NCBI GenBank assembly: GCA_905199445.1 | Contig: CAJKGK010000002.1 | Coordinates: 62,001 to 126,000 of the forward strand | Reading direction: 5' to 3' | Length of the DNA: 64,000 nt | Source of the DNA: an uncultured Lachnospiraceae bacterium | Lineage (GTDB): Bacteria; Bacillota; Clostridia; Lachnospirales; Lachnospiraceae | Part shown: positions 24,519 through 32,156 of the stretch, one piece after another | Position numbering within the stretch: position 1 is the stretch's first letter | Layout: the number at the start of each line of letters is the position of its first letter | Notes under the pieces: generated by a model | What the model was told of the DNA's origin: nothing | Database searches by the model: none | The model's input: only the letters and a program-made list of their open reading frames with translations | Made by a program: the position numbers and the translations under genes

Positions 24519-24939
24519 ACTCGGCCTTTATAATGAAACCATGTGTGAACTTACCGTGGGAATTATTCTGATGACACTAATCGCCGGAACTGCAGGCGTT
24601 TTTGTATTTCCGGACAGCGTTCGTTTTTGCGGGAGTCTGCTGATTGGATCTGCGGGGGCCATGCTGCTGGCGGTGCATATGTTTGTGACCATCAGCCGCT
24701 CTCTGGATATGTATCCTGAAGATGCTCCCAAATATGCAAAACGGAATTATGTTTTGCGCCTGGGCTTTGTGATTCTTGTGGTTTTATGCGGCCTGAAGCT
24801 GCCTTTTTTGTCTTTTCCCGGGATTTTTCTCGGATTGCTGACGCTTAAAGGGGCTGTTTATATTCGTCCGCTTTCTCGCAGAATTTTAAAGACTTTGGTG
24901 CACAGGCATAAAGATTATACAGCAAAGGAGGGTGAATAA
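24481..24939 (+). CDS. atpI: ATP synthase subunit I-like membrane protein
   Basis: A 152-residue membrane protein with four hydrophobic segments (about 20-40, 43-65, 83-101, 103-122), basic at its end. The size, topology and place directly before atpB fit the poorly conserved subunit I, which in relatives assists c-ring assembly. Called mainly from position. The ATG at 24481 lies inside the preceding gene and its TAA directly abuts the atpB ATG. Confidence 0.72.
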   Translation: MKNSGIIENIKNKLGLYNETMCELTVGIILMTLIAGTAGVFVFPDSVRFCGSLLIGSAGAMLLAVHMFVTISRSLDMYPEDAPKYAKRNYVLRLGFVILVVLCGLKLPFLSFPGIFLGLLTLKGAVYIRPLSRRILKTLVHRHKDYTAKEGE

Positions 24940-25638
24940 ATGGGACAGGAAGTTGACTTTATGATACATGGGTATCTGGAAGTGCCTTTCTTTGGGCAGA
25001 CGGTTTACATTACAACCACACACGTGTGTATGTTTATTGTGTGTATGACGCTGATTATTTTCGGTATTGTTGTTAACCGGAAAATGAAGCATGCCAGGGA
25101 AATTCCTGAAGGTCTTCAGAATGTGGCTGAATTTTATGTTCAGACGCTGGACGGTATTGTTAAAGGCAATATGTTTAAGCACTGGCGTAAATATGCCAAC
25201 TATATTCTGACGATTTTCATGTTTCTTTTACTTTCCAATATCTCGGGTATCTTCGGCCTTCGTCCGCCGACCGCGGATTACTGTACAACACTGGCGCTGG
25301 CGCTGATTACATTTGCGGTGATCCAGTTTAATGCGGTGAGGACAAACGGTCCATTAGGCTATATTAAAAGCCTTACCCAGCCGCTGCCCATTCTGTTTCC
25401 GATCAATGTCATTGGAGAGGTAGCGACACCGGTGTCATTATCCCTGCGTCTTTTTGGCAATATTATGGGCGGAACGGTTATGATGGCGCTGTTTTACGGT
25501 CTTCTTCCAAAGATTGTAACGCTGGGTATCCCGGTTTTCCTGCATGGGTATCTTGATTTATTTGCAGGAGCAATTCAGACATACGTATTTTGTATGTTGA
25601 GTATGGTATTTATTAATGACAAGCTGCCGGCCGACTGA
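24940..25638 (+). CDS. atpB: ATP synthase F0 subunit a
   Basis: A 232-residue membrane stator protein that forms the ion half-channels against the c ring. Five to six helices; the essential arginine is in SLSLRLFGNIMGG (fourth helix) and the end AGAIQTYVFCMLSMVFI is typical. The segment IGEVATPVSLSLRLFGN is shared with sodium- and proton-type enzymes, so it does not decide the ion. Starts at the ATG that touches the atpI stop. Confidence 0.95.
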   Translation: MGQEVDFMIHGYLEVPFFGQTVYITTTHVCMFIVCMTLIIFGIVVNRKMKHAREIPEGLQNVAEFYVQTLDGIVKGNMFKHWRKYANYILTIFMFLLLSNISGIFGLRPPTADYCTTLALALITFAVIQFNAVRTNGPLGYIKSLTQPLPILFPINVIGEVATPVSLSLRLFGNIMGGTVMMALFYGLLPKIVTLGIPVFLHGYLDLFAGAIQTYVFCMLSMVFINDKLPAD

Positions 25639-25677
25639 GGGTGGTCCGGAGAAACTTATGTATAAGGAGGAAATTTT

Positions 25678-25938
25678 ATGATAACAAATGAAGGTTTAGT
25701 ATTAGCTTGCTCAGCAATCGGCGCAGGTCTGGCCATGATCGCAGGTATCGGACCTGGTATTGGACAGGGTATTGCAGCCGGACACGGTGCTGCTGCTGTT
25801 GGACGTAATCCGGGTGCCAAGGGGGATATTACATCGACCATGCTTCTCGGCCAGGCCGTTGCAGAGACAACAGGTCTTTATGGTCTTGTTATTGCGCTGA
25901 TTCTTTTATTTGCAAACCCACTGTATGGAAAATTATGA
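25678..25938 (+). CDS. atpE: ATP synthase F0 subunit c, sodium-type ligands
   Basis: An 86-residue hairpin of two membrane helices forming the rotor ring. The loop has RNPGAKGDI. Helix 1 has GPGIGQG with Pro26 and Gln30; helix 2 has QAVAETTGLYG with Glu63, Thr64, Thr65 and Tyr68. These align with Pro28, Gln32, Glu65, Ser66, Thr67 and Tyr70 of the sodium-binding c ring of Ilyobacter tartaricus; Ser66 is replaced by Thr, which keeps the hydroxyl. Sodium coupling is thus predicted. AAGGAGG precedes the ATG. Confidence 0.95.
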   Translation: MITNEGLVLACSAIGAGLAMIAGIGPGIGQGIAAGHGAAAVGRNPGAKGDITSTMLLGQAVAETTGLYGLVIALILLFANPLYGKL

Positions 25939-26000
25939 TAAATACCCGGCAGAGGGCATAAAATCAGGCACAGTAAAGAGGCCGAAGGGAGGCGTAAGAG

Positions 26001-26516
26001 TTGGACGGAAGATTATTTGGCCTTGATGCCCAGCTCCTGTTTGACGCCATTACAATGTTCATCTACATTATGGTGCTGTTTGTCATTCTTTCCAGGCTGT
26101 TTTTTAAACCGGTACGCCAGTTTATGGAGAAACGTCAGGAAGGCATTGACCAGAATAAAACCGAAGCCGATGAATATATGAACAGGGCTGAGAAACTGAA
26201 GGCTGAGTATGAGGAAAAGCTTAAGCAGGTGCATAAAGAAGCAGAAAGTCTTATGTCCGCATCCCGCAGGCAGGCGCACAGGCGTCAGGAGGATGTTATA
26301 GAGGCTGCAAAGGAAAAAGCCTCTGCAATTATGACACAGGCCCAGCAGGAGGCTTGCCAGGAGAAAAACCGTGTGAAGGATGAGGTTAAACAGGAAATGG
26401 CCGAGATCGCGGGACTTTTGGCAGGGCAGTTTGTGGAATCGTCAGATCGTTTCAGGGAGGCGATGCTTGTGGAAGAAACATTGAAAGAAATGGGTGGTGA
26501 CGCATGGCAGAATTGA
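26001..26516 (+). CDS. atpF: ATP synthase F0 subunit b (first copy)
   Basis: A 171-residue peripheral stalk protein: one N-terminal membrane helix (about 14-33, MFIYIMVLFVILSRLFF) and a long charged coiled coil. The RQFMEKRQEGI segment after the helix is typical of b subunits. Start is TTG at 26001 with GGAGG 8 nt upstream, an uncommon start that may lower output. The gene overlaps the second b-type gene by 13 nt, and its last residues, EETLKEMGGDAWQN, nearly repeat in that gene. Confidence 0.92.
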   Translation: MDGRLFGLDAQLLFDAITMFIYIMVLFVILSRLFFKPVRQFMEKRQEGIDQNKTEADEYMNRAEKLKAEYEEKLKQVHKEAESLMSASRRQAHRRQEDVIEAAKEKASAIMTQAQQEACQEKNRVKDEVKQEMAEIAGLLAGQFVESSDRFREAMLVEETLKEMGGDAWQN

Positions 26517-26986
26517 TGATAACAGCAATTAATATATTTCTGCTTAGTTTTGTCGCCGGCTACATCGGGTATCCGATGATCAGTAAGGCACTGAATAAGC
26601 GGAAAACCCAGATTGCAGAGCAGATCCATACAGCTTCCCAGGACAGAGCAGATGCGTTGCTTTTGGCACAGGATTATGAGACCAGGCTTAAGAACTTTGA
26701 GCAGGAACGCGAGGTGATCCTTGCCCAGGCCAGAGAAAAGGCAAAAGCCGGTGAGGAAGAGATGATGCGTGAAGCTCAGTCAGAAGCGGCGCGTATCGTA
26801 AACCGGGCGGATCGGGAAGCCGCTCTTTTGCAGGCAAAAGTTAGAGATGAGATCCGCAGGGACATGATTACCTACGCAACTGCGGCTGCTGCCAAACTGA
26901 TTGCGGAAAATATGAACACACCGCAGCAGGATGCACTGATTGAAGAAACACTGAAGGAAATGGGAGAGCAGACATGGCAAAATTAG
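26504..26986 (+). CDS. ATP synthase F0 subunit b' (second b-type copy)
   Basis: A 160-residue protein with one N-terminal membrane helix (about 6-25) followed by KALNKRKTQIAEQI and a long coiled coil with AREKAKAGEEE, the plan of subunit b. Its end EETLKEMGEQTWQN matches the first copy in 11 of 14 residues, and its 13-nt overlap with atpH equals the overlap at its own start. The two may form a b-b' heterodimer, as known in cyanobacteria and purple bacteria, or one may be a spare. Most Firmicutes have a single b gene. Confidence 0.88.
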   Translation: MAELMITAINIFLLSFVAGYIGYPMISKALNKRKTQIAEQIHTASQDRADALLLAQDYETRLKNFEQEREVILAQAREKAKAGEEEMMREAQSEAARIVNRADREAALLQAKVRDEIRRDMITYATAAAAKLIAENMNTPQQDALIEETLKEMGEQTWQN

Positions 26987-27519
26987 TAGATAAAACTTAT
27001 GGCCAGGCTTTGTTTGAGCTGAGTGTGGAAGCGGACTCCGTGGATGAATACAGCAGACAGGCCGGTGTTATTCTGACGCTGCTCGATGAAAATCCGGATC
27101 TTATGGCGCTTCTTGGGCATCCTCAGATTTCAAAGGAAGAAAAGGTTGAAGTTGTTTTAAACTGCTTTAAAGACCGGGTCAGCGATGATTTGACCAGTTT
27201 TCTTGTGATTATTGTTCAGGCAGGCCGACAGAAATTTATACGGGAAATTCTTATGTATTTCCTGAATACGGTTAAAGCATACAAACATATTGGTGTTGCC
27301 TATGTGACATCCGCGGTTGAATTGTCGGATGAGCAAAAGGCTGCTGTCCGGGAACGGCTGCTTGCGATCACGGATAATGTCGCCTATGAAATGCATTTTA
27401 ATGTGGATGCATCGCTGCTTGGCGGCATGGTGATTCGCATTGGCGATAAGGTTGTGGACAGCAGTATACGGACAAAGTTAGATACACTGTCTAAAAACTT
27501 GATGAAGATTCAGATTTGA
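26974..27519 (+). CDS. atpH: ATP synthase F1 subunit delta
   Basis: A 181-residue soluble protein joining the b stalk to the alpha3beta3 head (OSCP family). Begins MAKLVDKTYGQALFELSVE, a usual delta N-terminus, and ends with LLGGMVIRIGDKVVDSSIRTKL, the conserved C-terminal motif. Starts inside the second b-type gene. A tandem duplication of its last codons follows the stop. Confidence 0.94.
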   Translation: MAKLVDKTYGQALFELSVEADSVDEYSRQAGVILTLLDENPDLMALLGHPQISKEEKVEVVLNCFKDRVSDDLTSFLVIIVQAGRQKFIREILMYFLNTVKAYKHIGVAYVTSAVELSDEQKAAVRERLLAITDNVAYEMHFNVDASLLGGMVIRIGDKVVDSSIRTKLDTLSKNLMKIQI

Positions 27520-27575
27520 GAAAATCCGGGAGATTCAGACTTGAGAAGATTCGGATGAAGCTTCAGATGAAACAA
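27501..27575 (+). repeat. Tandem duplication of the atpH 3' end
   Basis: A 23-nt unit at 27507-27529 (GATTCAGATTTGAGAAAATC plus CGG, holding the atpH stop) recurs at 27532-27554 with 20 of 23 bases the same, and a shorter degenerate copy (GATGAAGCTTCAGATGA) follows from about 27554. It lies between atpH and atpA. Confidence 0.75.
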
Positions 27576-27611
27576 ATATAATTTATAGTGAAAGAAGGTG
27601 CCAAAAGCCCC

Positions 27612-29135
27612 ATGAATTTAAGACCCGAAGAAATCAGCTCAGTAATTAAAGAGCAGATTAAACGCTATAAAACCAGACTGGAGGTTTCGGATGTCGGTAC
27701 GGTTGTACAGGTGGCCGACGGTATTGCCCGTATCCATGGACTTGAAAATGCGATGCAGGGCGAGCTCCTGGAATTCCCAGGCGAGGTTTACGGCATGGTG
27801 CTTAATCTTGAAGAAGATAATGTTGGTGCTGTTTTACTTGGTGATTCGAAAAATATCAATGAAGGCGATATTGTGAAGACAACCGGAAGAGTTGTGGAGG
27901 TTCCCGTAGGGGATGCCATGATCGGCCGTGTTGTGAATGCTCTGGGACAGCCACTGGATGGCAAGGGGCCTATTGAAACAAATACTTTCCGGCAGATCGA
28001 GCGTGTGGCGCATGGTGTAATTGAGAGAAAATCTGTAGATACACCGCTGCAGACCGGAATCAAGGCGATCGATGCCATGATTCCCATTGGCCGGGGACAG
28101 CGTGAATTGATTATCGGAGACCGTCAGACAGGTAAGACAGCCATTGCGATTGATACAATTATTAATCAGAAAGGTCAGGGTGTTTACTGTATTTATGTAG
28201 CCATTGGACAGAAGGCATCCACAGTAGCATCCATCGTGCATACACTGGAAGAATACGGTGCCATGGATTACACGGTTGTTGTGTCTTCCACAGCATCCGA
28301 ACTGGCGCCTCTGCAGTATATTGCGCCATATTCCGGATGCGCCATCGGTGAAGAATGGATGGAGCAGGGCAAGGATGTATTAATTGTTTATGATGATTTA
28401 TCCAAGCATGCGACAGCTTACCGTACACTCTCCCTTTTGCTTCGTCGTCCGCCTGGGCGTGAAGCTTATCCGGGTGATGTATTTTACCTTCATTCCAGGC
28501 TTCTGGAACGTGCGTCCAAGCTTTCCGATGATCTGGGCGGCGGTTCTTTGACAGCCCTTCCGATCATTGAGACACAGGCCGGAGACGTATCGGCTTATAT
28601 CCCTACAAATGTGATTTCTATCACAGATGGTCAGATTTATCTCGAAACAGAAATGTTTAACAAGGGACTTCGTCCTGCGATCAACGCAGGTCTGTCTGTG
28701 TCCCGTGTTGGCGGTTCTGCTCAGATTAAGGCAATGAAAAAAATTGCCGGACCTATCCGTGTGGAACTGGCACAGTACAGAGAGCTTCAGGCCTTTGCCC
28801 AGTTTGGTTCAGAGCTGGATGCGGCAACAAAAGAACAGCTGGCACAGGGTGAACGAATTCAGCAGATTCTTAAACAGGGCCAGTATCAGCCAATGCCTGT
28901 GGAAAAGCAGGTTGTGGTTATTTACATGGTGACGCGTAAACACCTGCTGGATATTCCGGTTGATCAGGTTATGGATTTTGAAAAAGGTCTGCTGGAATAC
29001 ATGGATACCAAGTATGCCCATGTTCTTAGTGCCATCCGTGAGACAAAGGAACTTGGTCCTGAGATCGAGGAAGGCATTGTTGCGGCTATTGGAGCGTATA
29101 AGGAACAATTTAAAGCATCAGTGAATGAATTATAA
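27612..29135 (+). CDS. atpA: ATP synthase F1 subunit alpha
   Basis: A 507-residue non-catalytic nucleotide-binding subunit of F1. Seen: MNLRPEEISSVIKEQI start, the P loop GDRQTGKTAIA, LIVYDDLSKHA, the RRPPGREAYPGDVFYLHSRLLERA segment and PIIETQAGDVSAYIPTN. The ATG at 27612 gives the usual N-terminus; an in-frame GTG at 27588 has no ribosome site. Upstream lies the 23-nt repeat region. Confidence 0.98.
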   Translation: MNLRPEEISSVIKEQIKRYKTRLEVSDVGTVVQVADGIARIHGLENAMQGELLEFPGEVYGMVLNLEEDNVGAVLLGDSKNINEGDIVKTTGRVVEVPVGDAMIGRVVNALGQPLDGKGPIETNTFRQIERVAHGVIERKSVDTPLQTGIKAIDAMIPIGRGQRELIIGDRQTGKTAIAIDTIINQKGQGVYCIYVAIGQKASTVASIVHTLEEYGAMDYTVVVSSTASELAPLQYIAPYSGCAIGEEWMEQGKDVLIVYDDLSKHATAYRTLSLLLRRPPGREAYPGDVFYLHSRLLERASKLSDDLGGGSLTALPIIETQAGDVSAYIPTNVISITDGQIYLETEMFNKGLRPAINAGLSVSRVGGSAQIKAMKKIAGPIRVELAQYRELQAFAQFGSELDAATKEQLAQGERIQQILKQGQYQPMPVEKQVVVIYMVTRKHLLDIPVDQVMDFEKGLLEYMDTKYAHVLSAIRETKELGPEIEEGIVAAIGAYKEQFKASVNEL

Positions 29136-29162
29136 TTATAGAAATTAAGAGGTGTAATCGAT

Positions 29163-30089
29163 ATGGCCTCAATGAGAGAGATTAAACGGCGTAAAGGCAG
29201 TATTTCCAGTACCGCACAGATTACGAAGGCCATGAAGCTTGTTTCCACCGTAAAGTTTCAGAAGGCCAAAGGCCGGGCGGAGCTGTCAAAGCCTTATTTC
29301 GATAAAATGTATCAGACAGTGACCTCGATTCTGGCCAGAACGGATAATGTCAATCACCCGTATTTGTCCGGCGGGACTTCCCCCAAAAAGGCGGTTATTG
29401 CCATTACCTCCAACCGGGGACTGGCCGGCGGTTATAATGCCAACATTATCAGACTGATTACGGACAGCGGTTTTAATATGGAAGATGTAGTGCTTTATAC
29501 GATCGGACGTAAGGGAAAGGATGCCTTGTCAAGAAAAGGGTATCAGATCGCCAAAGATTACTCCGATGTGATTAATGCGCCCATCTATAAAGATGCGGCA
29601 GAGATCGGAAAGGCAGTGCTGACGGCTTTTGCCAATCAGGAAATCGGTGAGATTTATCTGGCATACACAAGCTTTAAAAATACAGTGGTTCACATCCCTA
29701 AGTTGATTCGTCTTCTTCCGGTGGATGGAAATTCACTGTTAAAGGGCAGTGGGGACGGAATCGATGACGGCAGCAGCGTTTCTGATGGCCGGAGTTTATC
29801 TGAAGGGAATCAGGAAGCCGGTTATGCCAACATTCCTATGAACTATGAACCGGAGGCCGAAGAGGCTTTAAGTGCCATTATTCCCAAATATATATGCAGC
29901 CTGATTTACGGTGCACTGATGGAAGCTGTAGCTTCGGAAAACGGTGCCCGAATGACGGCGATGGATAATGCGACAAGCAACGCAGAAGAAATGATTGATA
30001 AATTAACATTAAGCTATAATAGAGCAAGACAAGGTGCAATCACTCAGGAAATCACCGAAATTGTATCGGGTTCCGAGGCACTGGCTTAA
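29163..30089 (+). CDS. atpG: ATP synthase F1 subunit gamma with Gly/Ser insert
   Basis: The 308-residue central rotor shaft. N-terminal helix SMREIKRRKGSISSTAQITKAMKLVS and C-terminal MTAMDNATSNAEEMIDKL with a long final helix are classic. Most relatives are about 285 residues; here residues about 194-222 hold a flexible stretch rich in Gly, Ser and Asp (GSGDGIDDGSSVSDGRS) in the outer globular part. GAGGTG ribosome site 9 nt before the ATG. Confidence 0.95.
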   Translation: MASMREIKRRKGSISSTAQITKAMKLVSTVKFQKAKGRAELSKPYFDKMYQTVTSILARTDNVNHPYLSGGTSPKKAVIAITSNRGLAGGYNANIIRLITDSGFNMEDVVLYTIGRKGKDALSRKGYQIAKDYSDVINAPIYKDAAEIGKAVLTAFANQEIGEIYLAYTSFKNTVVHIPKLIRLLPVDGNSLLKGSGDGIDDGSSVSDGRSLSEGNQEAGYANIPMNYEPEAEEALSAIIPKYICSLIYGALMEAVASENGARMTAMDNATSNAEEMIDKLTLSYNRARQGAITQEITEIVSGSEALA

Positions 30090-30100
30090 GAGAGGAGTGA

Positions 30101-31504
30101 ATGAACAGGTATATGGCAGAAAAAAGTATTGGAAAAGTCACTCAGATTATCGGTGCTGTCCTTGATATAAAGTTTCCCGATGCAAAACTTCCTGAAATTA
30201 ATGATGCGGTTAATATTACCCGCAAAGACGGAAGTAAGCTTGTGGTGGAGGTCGCACAGCATCTGGGGGATGATACAGTCAGATGTATTGCCATGGGAAC
30301 GACCGACGGGCTTGTGCGTGGCATGGAAGCCGTGAGTACAGGCGCGCCGATTACGATTCCCGTGGGTGAGGAGACCCTGGGCAGAATTTTCAATGTGCTG
30401 GGTGAAGCGATTGATAATAAGCCTGAACCTGAGGCAAAAACCTATTTCCCGATTCACAGAAAGGCTCCAAAGTTTGAGGATCTGTCTGATGCTCAGGAAA
30501 TTCTCGAAACAGGTATCAAGGTTGTAGACCTGTTATGTCCGTATCAGAAGGGTGGTAAGATTGGTCTGTTCGGCGGTGCCGGTGTGGGCAAAACCGTGCT
30601 GATTCAGGAACTGATTCGTAATATTGCCACTGAACATGGCGGTTATTCCGTATTTACCGGCGTTGGTGAACGTACCCGTGAAGGAAATGACCTTTACCAT
30701 GAAATGACAGAATCCGGTGTTATCAACAAGACAACTATGGTGTTCGGACAGATGAATGAACCACCCGGAGCCCGTATGCGTGTAGGGCTTACAGGCCTGA
30801 CGATGGCAGAATACTTCCGTGATCAGGGCGGTAAGGATGTGCTGTTGTTTATTGATAATATTTTCCGTTTTACTCAGGCAGGTTCCGAGGTTTCGGCTTT
30901 GCTTGGACGTATTCCAAGTGCCGTTGGTTACCAGCCTACACTGCAGACCGAAATGGGTGCCCTTCAGGAGCGAATCACATCTACGAAATCCGGATCCATT
31001 ACTTCCGTACAGGCTGTATATGTGCCTGCGGATGACCTGACAGACCCGGCGCCGGCAACGACGTTTGCTCATCTGGATGCAACGACCGTACTGTCCCGTT
31101 CCATTGTAGAGCTGGGGATTTATCCGGCTGTAGATCCTCTGGAGTCTACTTCCCGTATTCTGGATCCCAGAATCGTAGGCGATGAGCATTATGCGGTTGC
31201 CCGCGGTGTACAGGAAATTCTGCAGAGATACAAGGAACTTCAGGATATTATTGCCATTCTTGGTATGGACGAGCTTTCCGAGGATGAAAAGCTGATTGTG
31301 TCCAGAGCCAGAAAGGTTCAGCGTTTCCTGTCGCAGCCGTTCTTTGTGGCTGAGCAGTTTACCGGTCTGACCGGCCGCTATGTGCCGCTGTCAGAAACTA
31401 TTCAGGGCTTTAAGGAGATTCTTGAAGGTAAGCACGATGATATTCCGGAAGGCTACTTCCTTAATGCCGGAAACATTGATGATGTTCTTGCCAGATGTAA
31501 GTAG
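30101..31504 (+). CDS. atpD: ATP synthase F1 subunit beta
   Basis: The 467-residue catalytic subunit. Seen: P loop GGAGVGKTVLIQEL, the GERTREGNDLY catalytic Glu region, LLFIDNIFRFTQAGSEVSALLGR with the Walker B Asp, the DELSEDEK (DELSEED-type) regulatory motif, and the C-terminal GYFLNAGNIDDV. The start at 30101 has GAGGAG just upstream; a second in-frame ATG at 30113 lacks a site. Confidence 0.98.
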   Translation: MNRYMAEKSIGKVTQIIGAVLDIKFPDAKLPEINDAVNITRKDGSKLVVEVAQHLGDDTVRCIAMGTTDGLVRGMEAVSTGAPITIPVGEETLGRIFNVLGEAIDNKPEPEAKTYFPIHRKAPKFEDLSDAQEILETGIKVVDLLCPYQKGGKIGLFGGAGVGKTVLIQELIRNIATEHGGYSVFTGVGERTREGNDLYHEMTESGVINKTTMVFGQMNEPPGARMRVGLTGLTMAEYFRDQGGKDVLLFIDNIFRFTQAGSEVSALLGRIPSAVGYQPTLQTEMGALQERITSTKSGSITSVQAVYVPADDLTDPAPATTFAHLDATTVLSRSIVELGIYPAVDPLESTSRILDPRIVGDEHYAVARGVQEILQRYKELQDIIAILGMDELSEDEKLIVSRARKVQRFLSQPFFVAEQFTGLTGRYVPLSETIQGFKEILEGKHDDIPEGYFLNAGNIDDVLARCK

Positions 31505-31514
31505 GTGAGAGAAA

Positions 31515-31928
31515 ATGGCGGAAAAGGAATTTTTACTGCAGGTTGTCTCTCCGGACAGGGTATTTTATGAGGGCAGTGTTTCCATGGTGGAGCTGGTAAC
31601 TTCAGAGGGAGAGATTGGTGTTTTAGCCGGTCATATTCCTATGACTAATATTTTGAAACCTGGAATTCTCCATATTGTGGCGGCTGATGGGGAACGCTAT
31701 GCAGCCGTTCATGAAGGTTTTATAGAAATCCTGCCTGATCGTATGACCGTGTTGTCAGAAGGTGCCGAATGGCCGGAGGAAATTGATATCAACCGGGCCA
31801 ATGAGGCGAAAATCCGAGCCGAGCGAAGACTTTCGGAGCATTCCGAAGGCATGGATATTGCCCGGGCCGAACTGGCGCTTAAACGGGCGCTGACAAGAAT
31901 TGAACTGGCCGAGAGATACGGCAGATAA
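31515..31928 (+). CDS. atpC: ATP synthase F1 subunit epsilon
   Basis: A 137-residue subunit that binds gamma and the c ring and brakes ATP hydrolysis. N-terminal beta sandwich (LQVVSPDRVFYEGSVSMVEL, GEIGVLAGHIPM) and C-terminal helix pair (AEWPEEIDINRANEAKIRAE) are complete. Last gene of the operon, ten bases after atpD, closed by a terminator. Confidence 0.95.
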   Translation: MAEKEFLLQVVSPDRVFYEGSVSMVELVTSEGEIGVLAGHIPMTNILKPGILHIVAADGERYAAVHEGFIEILPDRMTVLSEGAEWPEEIDINRANEAKIRAERRLSEHSEGMDIARAELALKRALTRIELAERYGR

Positions 31929-31934
31929 TTTATG

Positions 31935-31973
31935 AGGATGTCTGAATGTGAATGTCATTTAGGCATCCTTTTT
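31935..31973 (+). terminator. Terminator of the atp operon
   Basis: AGGATGTCTGAATG at 31935-31948 pairs with CATTTAGGCATCCT at 31956-31969 (one mismatch) and is followed by T residues, directly after atpC. Confidence 0.85.
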
Positions 31974-31977
31974 CTTT

Positions 31978-31999
31978 ACCGTAACTTTGTTACGGTTTT
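31978..31999 (+). terminator. Second small hairpin after the atp operon
   Basis: ACCGTAAC (31978-31985), loop TTT, GTTACGGT (31989-31996), then TTT. A possible back-up terminator 5 nt after the first. Confidence 0.6.
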
Positions 32000-32053
32000 A
32001 AAACAGCTTTCCGGATATAATATATACATCTGTTTTGCGCCCGCAAATCAAGT

Positions 32054-32091
32054 TGTGCAAATATAGAACACGTTTATATATTATATATAAA
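32054..32091 (+). promoter_or_regulatory. Candidate promoter and palindrome upstream of nrdAB
   Basis: TTGTGC at 32054-32059 and TATATT at 32078-32083 with an 18-nt spacer give a fair promoter. The -10 region lies in a 19-nt palindrome, TTTATATATTATATATAAA at 32073-32091 (9 bp, one central base). It could bind a regulator such as NrdR, but it does not clearly match the NrdR-box pattern as I know it. Confidence 0.4.
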
Positions 32092-32156
32092 ATACCTGAT
32101 ATTATGAATGAACAGGTCCCGGGAAAATGCCCAGGGAGTGAAGGAGGAAAATACAG

